From Hyphomicrobiales bacterium (GTDB lineage: Bacteria; Pseudomonadota; Alphaproteobacteria; Rhizobiales; Hyphomicrobiaceae), in assembly GCA_025353015.1 (NCBI GenBank), contig JANXRM010000489.1:1-32005 (forward strand): a stretch of 32,005 bases of DNA. The letters run 5' to 3'. The notes beneath the pieces were generated by a model, which worked only from the letters and a program-made list of their open reading frames with translations, searched no databases and was not told where the DNA came from. Both the position numbers and the translations under genes were made by a program. Positions 25,951 through 32,005 of the stretch are shown here, piece by piece; positions within the stretch are counted from its first letter, which is position 1; the number at the start of each line of letters is the position of its first letter.

Positions 25951-27135
25951 TTACCGCACGATCTTCGCCGCCTTCAGGCCCGCGATCGCCGTCGCATCCA
26001 TTCCGATTTCGGCTAGCACTTCGGCGGTGTGGGCGCCAAGCTCTGGCGCCGGGTAGCGCACGATACAGGGCGTGTTGGAAAGCTTCACCGGGAAGCCGGT
26101 CATCCGCACGGCGCCCTGCTGCGGGTGCTCGATATCGATCACCATCTCCTGCGCCTTGATCTGCGGATCGTCGAAGAGTTCCGGAATCGAGAACACCTTG
26201 CCCGCGGGAATGCCCGCGGCGTTGAGCTTCTCGATCCAGTAGTCCTGTGTATTGGATTTCAAACGCGCGTCGACCAGCGCATTCAGCTCGGCGCGTTTTG
26301 TCCGCCGCTGTTCCGTCGTCTGGTACTCAGGATTGGCAGGCACGTCGGGCGCGCCGATGACCGTGAACAATTTCTGCATGATCTCGGAGGTCGCAGGCGC
26401 CACGGCAATATCGCCGTTGCTGGTCTTGAAGAGGCCGTAGGGCGATGCGATCGGGTGGTCGTTGCCGGTGCGGTCTGGCGCTTTGCCGGTCGAGAAATAT
26501 TCCGACGCGAGATAGGCGAGCATGCTCACCATGCCGTTGACCATCGCCGCTTCGACGTGCTGGCCGCGCCCGGTCTGATCGCGCGCTCGCAAGGCATTGA
26601 CGATGCCGAACGCGCAATATAGCCCGGCGACCAGATCCGTGATCGGCGGGCCGGCCCGCATCGGTGCGCCGCTGGGCTCGCCTGTCGTCGCCATGAAGCC
26701 GCTCATGGCCTGGGCGATAAAATCGAACGCGGGCCGGTCGGCATAGGGGCCCGTCGAGCCGTAGCCGTTGATGGTGCCGACGATGAGCCGCGGGTTGAGC
26801 GCGTCGAGCCGCGCTTGATCAAAGCCCATTTCCGCCAGCACGCCCGGCCGGAAATTCTCCACCAGCACATCGGCGCCAGTAATCAGTTTGGCCAAGACGT
26901 CCTTGCCCTCGGGCTTGCGCAGGTCGATGACCACGGAGCGCTTGTTGCGATTGAACGCGGCGAAATACCAGCTCATGCCGCGCGACGTATCACCCTGGGC
27001 GCGAACGGTATCGCCTTGGCCCGTCTCGATCTTGACGACGTCGGCGCCCATGTCAGCCAGCAGCATCGTGCAGAAGGGGCCGGAGAGCACGCGCGTCAGA
27101 TCGACCACGCGAATGCCTGTTAGTGGTTGGGTCAT
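25951..27135 (-). CDS. CaiB/BaiF (family III) CoA-transferase
   Basis: A 394-residue family III CoA-transferase, which moves CoA between organic acids through an enzyme-bound aspartyl-CoA/anhydride. The nucleophile is D167 in AGPPITDLVAG, equivalent to Asp169 of formyl-CoA transferase. Family motifs include GIRVVDLTRVLSGPFCTMLLADMGADVVKIE at the N-terminus, RNKRSVVIDLR, and VLVENFRPGV. Start MTQPLTGIRV at 27135; the track start at 27261 adds a Pro/Arg-rich non-family tail. Shine-Dalgarno is weak. It may feed the same catabolic route as the downstream SDR and dioxygenase, but 203 bp and a palindrome lie between them. Confidence 0.93.
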   Translation of the reverse strand: MTQPLTGIRVVDLTRVLSGPFCTMLLADMGADVVKIETGQGDTVRAQGDTSRGMSWYFAAFNRNKRSVVIDLRKPEGKDVLAKLITGADVLVENFRPGVLAEMGFDQARLDALNPRLIVGTINGYGSTGPYADRPAFDFIAQAMSGFMATTGEPSGAPMRAGPPITDLVAGLYCAFGIVNALRARDQTGRGQHVEAAMVNGMVSMLAYLASEYFSTGKAPDRTGNDHPIASPYGLFKTSNGDIAVAPATSEIMQKLFTVIGAPDVPANPEYQTTEQRRTKRAELNALVDARLKSNTQDYWIEKLNAAGIPAGKVFSIPELFDDPQIKAQEMVIDIEHPQQGAVRMTGFPVKLSNTPCIVRYPAPELGAHTAEVLAEIGMDATAIAGLKAAKIVR

Positions 27136-27298
27136 GCGAGTGTGCCTTGGTATGCCGGAGGGCTGGTTCATTGGCCTTGCTGATAGCAGCGGCGTCCGCG
27201 CGTGGCCAGTCTGCCGGGGTTGCCGCCGCCGCGGGTGGCTTGACGGTGACCGCTGCGGCATGGCTTAAGCGCTGAAGGCACCCAAGAAAGGATGCGGC

Positions 27299-28486
27299 AT
27301 GCGATCCGAGCCGTCCGCGAACCTCCCCGCAACACCCAAAGACATCCTGGGCAAGCTCGTGTCGTTCGATACGACCAGCTCCAAGACCAACCTGCCGATG
27401 GCCGAGTGGGTGCGGGACTTCTTGGCGGCGCACGGCATCGAGAGCCAGTTCGTGCGCGCCGACAACGGCATCCACACCAGCCTTTTCGCCACGCTCGGTC
27501 CTGCCTCTGGAACCCCAGGGACGGCCGGGATCGGGCTATCAGCCCATATGGACGTGGTGCCGACGACGGGCCAGCCGTGGGATACCGATCCCTATACGCT
27601 CGTCGAAAAGGACGGCCGCCTATACGGTCGCGGCACCTGCGACATGAAGGGTTACATCGCCTGCGTGCTGGCCCTGGTGCCCGAACTGAAGGCGCGTCCG
27701 CTCAAAACGCCCGTGCACATTGTGCTCTCCTATGACGAGGAAGTGGGCTGCACCGGCGTCAAGCCGATGATCGAGACGTTCGGCAAGACACTGCCGAAAC
27801 CGCGCCTCGTCTTCGTCGGCGAGCCGACCAACATGACCGTGGTCGACGCGCACAAGGGCGGCTACCGGTTTCGCACCGACGTGACGGGCAAGGACGCTCA
27901 TTCCGCCAAGCCGCACCTGGGCGTCGGCGCCATCAGGATCGCCGCCGAATTGATCGCCGAGCTTGGTCGAATCGAGGCGCGCCTGAAGGCCACGCACATC
28001 AATCCGCGCTTCGATCCGCCCTATGCGTCGATCACCGTCAGCGGGATCGAGGGCGGCATCGCGCACAACATCCTGCCACCGAAATGCGCGTTCACGTGGG
28101 GCGTGCGCGCCATGCCGGGAACCGACGCAATAGGTATCGCCCGCGAACTCCAGGCTTACGCCGAACGCACATTGCTGCCGGACATGCGCGCGGTTTCACC
28201 CGAGTGTGCCATCGAAACGACGACGCTCGGTGTTTTGCCGCCGTTTTTTTCCGGCGAAGGTTCGGAAGCCACGTCGCTCGCCTTGAAACTCGCAGGCCAG
28301 AACGAGACCTTCGCGGTGTCCTATGGCACGGAAGCCAGCCACTTCCAGGTCGCTGGTTGCTCGACGGTCGTGTGCGGCCCGGGCAGCATCGATCAGGCGC
28401 ACAAGCCGAACGAATTCGTCGAGACAGCCGAGCTGGATAAATGCATGGTGTTTCTGCGCAAGGTTGCGGACTGGGCGGCCGCCTGA
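27299..28486 (+). CDS. M20 family amidohydrolase, acetylornithine deacetylase (ArgE) type
   Basis: A 395-residue di-zinc M20 deacylase. Ligands and catalytic residues are visible: H83 and D85 (SAHMDVVP), D115 (GTCDMKG), E147/E148 (SYDEEVGC), E175 (GEPTNM) and the late His of YGTEASHFQ. The lid domain (about 185-300) includes GKDAHSAKPHLGVGAI. The pattern best fits acetylornithine deacetylase, which releases ornithine for arginine synthesis, but alphaproteobacteria often use ArgJ and carry several ArgE-like paralogues, so another N-acyl amino acid is possible. AAAGGA precedes the ATG at 27299. It is convergent with the tiny membrane protein gene, with a 25-bp gap. Confidence 0.9.
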   Translation: MRSEPSANLPATPKDILGKLVSFDTTSSKTNLPMAEWVRDFLAAHGIESQFVRADNGIHTSLFATLGPASGTPGTAGIGLSAHMDVVPTTGQPWDTDPYTLVEKDGRLYGRGTCDMKGYIACVLALVPELKARPLKTPVHIVLSYDEEVGCTGVKPMIETFGKTLPKPRLVFVGEPTNMTVVDAHKGGYRFRTDVTGKDAHSAKPHLGVGAIRIAAELIAELGRIEARLKATHINPRFDPPYASITVSGIEGGIAHNILPPKCAFTWGVRAMPGTDAIGIARELQAYAERTLLPDMRAVSPECAIETTTLGVLPPFFSGEGSEATSLALKLAGQNETFAVSYGTEASHFQVAGCSTVVCGPGSIDQAHKPNEFVETAELDKCMVFLRKVADWAAA

Positions 28487-28511
28487 GTGTGGATATCCCC
28501 GCGCGCCGAAT

Positions 28512-28733
28512 TTACTTCGGCAAAAGCGTGTCGGCGATGATGCGGATAATTTCAACGTAGCTCAGTAGCAGCCCGAAAACGATGAGGCCGAGCCCAACGC
28601 CAACCGGCAATAGCAGCCAGCTCCAGCCGCAGAAAACCATGAGCAGTGCGCCCAACGGCAAGAGCGCGGCAAGGCCGGCAGCCAGCGGTTTGCCATAAGC
28701 CAGGATGATGCTGACGACGGGGTAGTTTTCCAA
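28512..28733 (-). CDS. Tiny two-helix membrane protein
   Basis: A 73-residue hydrophobic protein with two predicted transmembrane helices: IILAYGKPLAAGLAALLPLGALLMVF (about 9-34) and WLLLPVGVGLGLIVFGLLLSYVEII (about 39-63), ending IIADTLLPK. The start is TTG, supported by AGGAGAGCCC immediately upstream; no better ATG exists. It has no His suited to heme ligation and no known motif. It lies 69 bp downstream of the FAD dehydrogenase gene on the same strand, so it could be its partner or anchor, which is only an inference from position. Confidence 0.65.
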   Translation of the reverse strand: MENYPVVSIILAYGKPLAAGLAALLPLGALLMVFCGWSWLLLPVGVGLGLIVFGLLLSYVEIIRIIADTLLPK

Positions 28734-28802
28734 GGGCTCTCCTCTCCCGGTCGCAGCCAGATTGATTTGAGTATTTTCACGGTTTTGAAATCAGAAATTA
28801 GA

Positions 28803-30209
28803 TCATGCTGTCTCGGCCGCCACGTGCTCTGCGGCAAGTAGTCCCTGCACGCCAGCCTTGGTCAGCCCGCCGACATAGGACGATTGTTCGCCGCCCTCGA
28901 GGCCACCTGTAGTGGAACCGGCCGCATAAAGGCCCGGGATCGGCGTGCCGTCGGGCTTCAAAACGCGGGTACTGCCATCGATGCGCACGCCGCCCATGGT
29001 GTAAGTGATGCCGGCGCAGAGTGGGATTGCCATGAAGGGTGCTGTGGCGACTGGCAGCGCCGGAAAGCGTCCGGTGCTGCGCGGGATTGAGAGGGATGCG
29101 GTTCGTTGCGCGCCGACGGCTGAATTGTAGCCCGCGACGGTTGCAGACAAGCCTGCCGCATCCAGTCCAGCCGAAGCGGCGAGCGCCACCAATGTTGGCG
29201 CGCGATGAATGGTGCCTCCAGCGGTCGCGAGCGTCGGATTGGCCGGAATGCGCGCCGAACGTCCGGGTCCCTCCCAAATGGCGGCATCGAAAACGACGGT
29301 CACGGACAGCGGATCGGGCAGGCGTGCGATAGCATTGGCGAGCGCCACACCGCCGATACCTTCGTCGACGAACCGGCGGCCATCGGGGCCGACCAGAATG
29401 CCCGCGGTCGCCAGCGCATCGAGCTCAGGATAGGGCCAGACCTTGTCGCTGGTCATCGCATCGCGGCACAGCAGGTGGCCATAGAATCGATCGAGCGCGC
29501 TGGTCGCCGCACCGGCTTCCAACGCCATTCGCAAGCCGTCGCCGGCGCCGGTTGCAGCACCCCGTTGCTTCACGCCCGCGGGACTTTTGGCGATGTGCTT
29601 GCCAAGCAGCTCCAGGTTGGCCTGAAAACCGCCGTCGGCCAGCAACACGGCATGCGCGGGAAACCTGCGGACTTGACCGCCAGTGTCTCCGGCCGCGACC
29701 GCCTCGACGCCGATGCAGCGGCCGTTTTCCATGATCAGCGATTGCGCTCGCGTTCCGCGTTCGATCTTTCCGCCGCGTGCTTCGATTTTTTCCACGAGAC
29801 GGCGCAGCAGCACATCGGGTCCGCGTCCGCGCCATTCCTGACCGGCGACGATGGGACGCGGCGGCGCCAGGATGTGGCTTTGCCAAGCCACCTGCGTGCG
29901 GATGAACTGCGCACCGTGCGTCTTGAGCCAGTCCACGAGCCGGCCGGCGTTTGCGGCCAAGGCTTCAGCCTGTGCAGCCTCCGCTTGACCCTGCGTCTGG
30001 CGATCGATCGCGGCGCGCAGAACCTCAGGCGAGGATTTGATTTCGGTGAATGCGATGTGAAAGACGCCGCCGGAAAAGCGCGCGTTGCAGACGTAGCGCT
30101 CGTCCGTGCCGGCCTCAAGTACGGTCACGGAGCGGCCAAGCTCGCTCGCCCGCGCCGCCGCAACCAATCCCGCCAAACCGCCGCCGACGACGACCAGATC
30201 CACGCTCAT
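28803..30209 (-). CDS. FAD-dependent dehydrogenase, fumarate reductase/tricarballylate dehydrogenase-like
   Basis: A 468-residue flavoprotein of the FAD_binding_2 family. The FAD fold begins at once (VDLVVVGGGLAGLVAAARASELG, then VTVLEAG). A substrate-side segment CNARFSGGVFHIAF resembles that of tricarballylate dehydrogenase TcuA. The C-terminal FAD segment is IPGLYAAGSTTGGLEGGEQSSYVGGL with TKAGVQGLLAAEH. No signal peptide or heme motif is present, so it is probably cytoplasmic and needs an electron acceptor. Start MSVDLV at 30209 with GAGGG upstream; the track start at 30224 is five codons longer. The adjacent gene encodes a tiny membrane protein rather than a TcuB-type iron-sulfur/heme protein. 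Substrate unknown. Confidence 0.85.
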   Translation of the reverse strand: MSVDLVVVGGGLAGLVAAARASELGRSVTVLEAGTDERYVCNARFSGGVFHIAFTEIKSSPEVLRAAIDRQTQGQAEAAQAEALAANAGRLVDWLKTHGAQFIRTQVAWQSHILAPPRPIVAGQEWRGRGPDVLLRRLVEKIEARGGKIERGTRAQSLIMENGRCIGVEAVAAGDTGGQVRRFPAHAVLLADGGFQANLELLGKHIAKSPAGVKQRGAATGAGDGLRMALEAGAATSALDRFYGHLLCRDAMTSDKVWPYPELDALATAGILVGPDGRRFVDEGIGGVALANAIARLPDPLSVTVVFDAAIWEGPGRSARIPANPTLATAGGTIHRAPTLVALAASAGLDAAGLSATVAGYNSAVGAQRTASLSIPRSTGRFPALPVATAPFMAIPLCAGITYTMGGVRIDGSTRVLKPDGTPIPGLYAAGSTTGGLEGGEQSSYVGGLTKAGVQGLLAAEHVAAETA

Positions 30210-30409
30210 TCTCCGAACCCTCAACGCACACCTTGCTGCGCCACGAACCTACGCCGCGATAGCTGGCGCCAGCAAGCCGGTCGTCGCGCCACTGAAGTCG
30301 CAAATTGACGTCGATGTCGACTGGGCTGCCTGAACCGTGCGATGCTCGGCGTGGGTCAGGGGCGAGTGGAGGACAACGGCCCGCTGCCCACTCGTCTGTT
30401 TCGCGACAG

Positions 30410-30916
30410 TCACCATTTCAAGGCCCGTAGCCCACTGACCGCCCCACGATCAACCACGGGCACACCGGCGCGGCGCGCCACGTCGGCCGCGAAATCGACG
30501 ATCCACTGGTGATCATCCGGCGCGCTCATGGCAAAGGTCGTGCGCAGCTGGTTGTTCTGCACAAGGCAGACGGAGGTGCTGACAAACTTCCCAAGCACCC
30601 GTCGAGTTTCAACGCCGCGAATGGCCGCATACGGCAACGCCCCCCGACGCATCCGGAACGGATGCAACATGAAGGCCAGCGCTGTCACCTCCGGCAGACA
30701 GTATTGAACGGCATCCGGACCGCAAGTGAGTAGGGATCGCATTGATGCATTTAAACCCGCCAGTACGATCACTGACATCAGCCCGGCGAAAGCCGCGCAA
30801 ATGGCCAGCGGCATCGTATGGAGCATCAGCAATAGCAGGCCGACGGTCGCCACTGCCAACAGCGCAATCGGCCATACATTTGCTTTCGAGTTCGGGCGAT
30901 AGGTGGTGGGCGTCAT
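30410..30916 (-). CDS. Membrane protein of unknown function
   Basis: A 168-residue protein I do not recognise. A short polar N-terminus (MTPTTYRPNSKANVW) leads into two hydrophobic helices (about 15-32 and 35-54, joined by HTMP), followed by a ~110-residue soluble region with alternating strands (MRRGALPYAAIRGVETRRVLGKFVSTSVCLVQNNQ) and a final helix (DDHQWIVDFAADVARRAG). Two helices followed by a strand-rich domain recall bacterial PH-like membrane proteins, but this is only an architectural resemblance. Shine-Dalgarno is weak. It lies 200 bp downstream of the divergent-side FAD gene start and is divergent from the VWA gene. Confidence 0.6.
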   Translation of the reverse strand: MTPTTYRPNSKANVWPIALLAVATVGLLLLMLHTMPLAICAAFAGLMSVIVLAGLNASMRSLLTCGPDAVQYCLPEVTALAFMLHPFRMRRGALPYAAIRGVETRRVLGKFVSTSVCLVQNNQLRTTFAMSAPDDHQWIVDFAADVARRAGVPVVDRGAVSGLRALKW

Positions 30917-31219
30917 GGGCGCACTTTACCGTTCAAAATTGTTGTGCAGCAACGGCTATCGCTTAATCCGGGCCGGAAGAACTGAGCAGTCCCGGGTTCC
31001 GCCAAGTATGGGTCAGTTACAAGTTTCGCGATCGTCGATCCTCCGCGGTCGGTCGACACCGAGAAGCAGCCCATGGCACGGACACTCGTCTTGGCCATTC
31101 GTTCCGGACCAGTCGTTCCTGGCCAGTCTTTGCAGATGCGGCCGCTGCCGGCCACCTTGCCAAGTCCCGCGACCTTCGTGATAGTCGCACCAGCCACACG
31201 GACACACGCGAGACCTCCC
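30917..31219. other. Intergenic region between unknown membrane protein and VWA gene
   Basis: A 303-bp divergent gap. ORFs in it are shadow-like. I see no convincing promoter, terminator or repeat; both flanking genes must be driven from here. Confidence 0.5.
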
Positions 31220-32005
31220 ATGTTCACCACCTTCTTCCACGAGCTCAAGGCCGCCAAGATTCCAGTGACGCTGAAGGAATACCTGTTGTTGATGGAAGCG
31301 CTGAAAGCGGGCCTCGGCGACTATCAGGTGGAGAATTTCTACTACCTCTCCCGCGCGAGCCTGGTGAAGGACGAGAAGCATCTCGATAAGTTCGACCAGG
31401 TCTTCGGCCACGTCTTCAAGGGCCTCGAATTGATGAGCGACGCCGCCGAGGTCGAAATCCCGGAGGAGTGGCTTCGCGCCGTCTCCTCGCTCTACCTGTC
31501 GGAGGAAGAGAAGGCCAAGATCGAGGCCCTGGGCGGCTGGGACAAGATCATGGAGGAGCTGAAAAAGCGCCTCGCCGAGCAGAAGGGCCGGCATCAGGGC
31601 GGCAAGAAATGGATCGGCACGGGCGGCACCTCGCCCTTTGGCGCCGAGGGCTACAATCCGGCCGGCGTCCGCATCGGCCAGAAGGAAAACAAGAATTTCC
31701 GCGCCGTGAAGGTCTGGGACAAGCGTGAGTTCAAGGATCTCGACGACACGGTCGAGCTGGGCACCCGCAACATCAAGGTGGCGCTGCGGCGCTTGCGAAA
31801 ATTCGCGCGCGAAGGGGCCGCCGAAGAGCTGGATCTCGACGGCACCATCAAGGGCACCGCGCACAAGGGCTATCTCGATATCCACATGCGGCCGGAGCGG
31901 CGCAATACTGTTAAAGTGCTGATGTTCTTCGACATCGGCGGTTCCATGGACTGGCATATCAAGATGGCGGAAGAGCTGTTCTCGGCATCGAAGTCCGAGT
32001 TCAAG
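31220..32005 (+). CDS. CoxE-like VWA domain protein, partial (cut by window end)
   Basis: Reading from ATG 31220 gives 262 codons open to the end of the window; it is missing from the ORF track because no stop is reached. The N-terminal ~130 residues are helical and charged (MFTTFFHELKAAKIPVTLKEYLLLMEAL, then KIMEELKKRLAEQKGRHQGG), followed by GTSPFGAEGYNPAGVRIGQ, and then the start of a von Willebrand A domain (VKVLMFFDIGGSMDWH). The metal site reads DxGGS instead of DxSxS. This matches the COG3552/CoxE-like family that usually works with a MoxR-type AAA ATPase; such a gene may lie outside the window. Expected full length is about 390-400 residues. Confidence 0.85.
   Translation, partial: MFTTFFHELKAAKIPVTLKEYLLLMEALKAGLGDYQVENFYYLSRASLVKDEKHLDKFDQVFGHVFKGLELMSDAAEVEIPEEWLRAVSSLYLSEEEKAKIEALGGWDKIMEELKKRLAEQKGRHQGGKKWIGTGGTSPFGAEGYNPAGVRIGQKENKNFRAVKVWDKREFKDLDDTVELGTRNIKVALRRLRKFAREGAAEELDLDGTIKGTAHKGYLDIHMRPERRNTVKVLMFFDIGGSMDWHIKMAEELFSASKSEFK

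Noticed and set aside
29205-30308. 367-residue plus-strand ORF opposite the FAD dehydrogenase
   Set aside because: The minus strand has unmistakable FAD motifs; this frame has none.

Overview
The window is GC-rich chromosomal DNA of an alphaproteobacterium, most likely from the Hyphomicrobiales (Rhizobiales). The evidence is the gene order ftsQ-ftsA-ftsZ-lpxC-bamD-ligA, the proX / thioredoxin-TPR / LON-like / Trm112 run, a soxBDAG-type sarcosine oxidase operon, RlpA-family proteins of alphaproteobacterial type, and DUF3108. Species cannot be fixed from sequence reading alone. I found no phage, insertion sequence, transposase or CRISPR array. Thirty-two protein genes (the last cut by the window edge) and one tRNA gene are supported.

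Layout. 1-4.6 kb: a GNAT acetyltransferase and a small exported protein (minus strand), then an SDR-fold protein without the usual Tyr/Lys catalytic pair, two tandem RlpA-type double-psi beta-barrel proteins and a crotonase-family protein (plus strand). 4.6-7.2 kb: a minus-strand run, proX, thioredoxin-TPR (CnoX/YbbN type), LON substrate-binding-domain protein and a Trm112-like protein, which looks like a translation and protein quality unit. 7.3-8.2 kb: tRNA-Gly(GCC) and a hicA-hicB toxin-antitoxin pair whose promoter and operator sit directly on the hicA start codon. 8.2-13.3 kb: soxB-soxD-soxA-soxG (minus strand), which converts sarcosine to glycine with transfer of the one-carbon unit to tetrahydrofolate.

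13.7-23 kb: the cell division and envelope block ftsQ, ftsA, ftsZ, lpxC, bamD, ligA (plus strand). The mur/ddl genes that usually precede ftsQ are absent (the sox operon is there instead), and recN is absent between bamD and ligA. FtsZ has no recognisable canonical C-terminal peptide at its end, and LigA looks enlarged by an extra helix-hairpin-helix segment. 23-28.5 kb: a DUF3108 envelope protein, then minus-strand catabolic genes (TauD-type dioxygenase, SDR dehydrogenase, CaiB-type CoA-transferase), and a plus-strand ArgE/DapE-type deacetylase. 28.5-32 kb: an FAD-dependent fumarate-reductase-like dehydrogenase with a tiny two-helix membrane protein, an unknown membrane protein, and the start of a CoxE-like VWA protein.

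Most of the window is ordinary core and catabolic genome. I do not see a convincing entirely new system. The points most worth a second look are the apparently leaderless hicAB promoter/operator, the unusual FtsZ tail, the enlarged LigA, the 14-bp tandem repeat array and TTAACC inverted repeat in the soxB-ftsQ gap, and a REP-like 44-bp palindrome at 25.9 kb.
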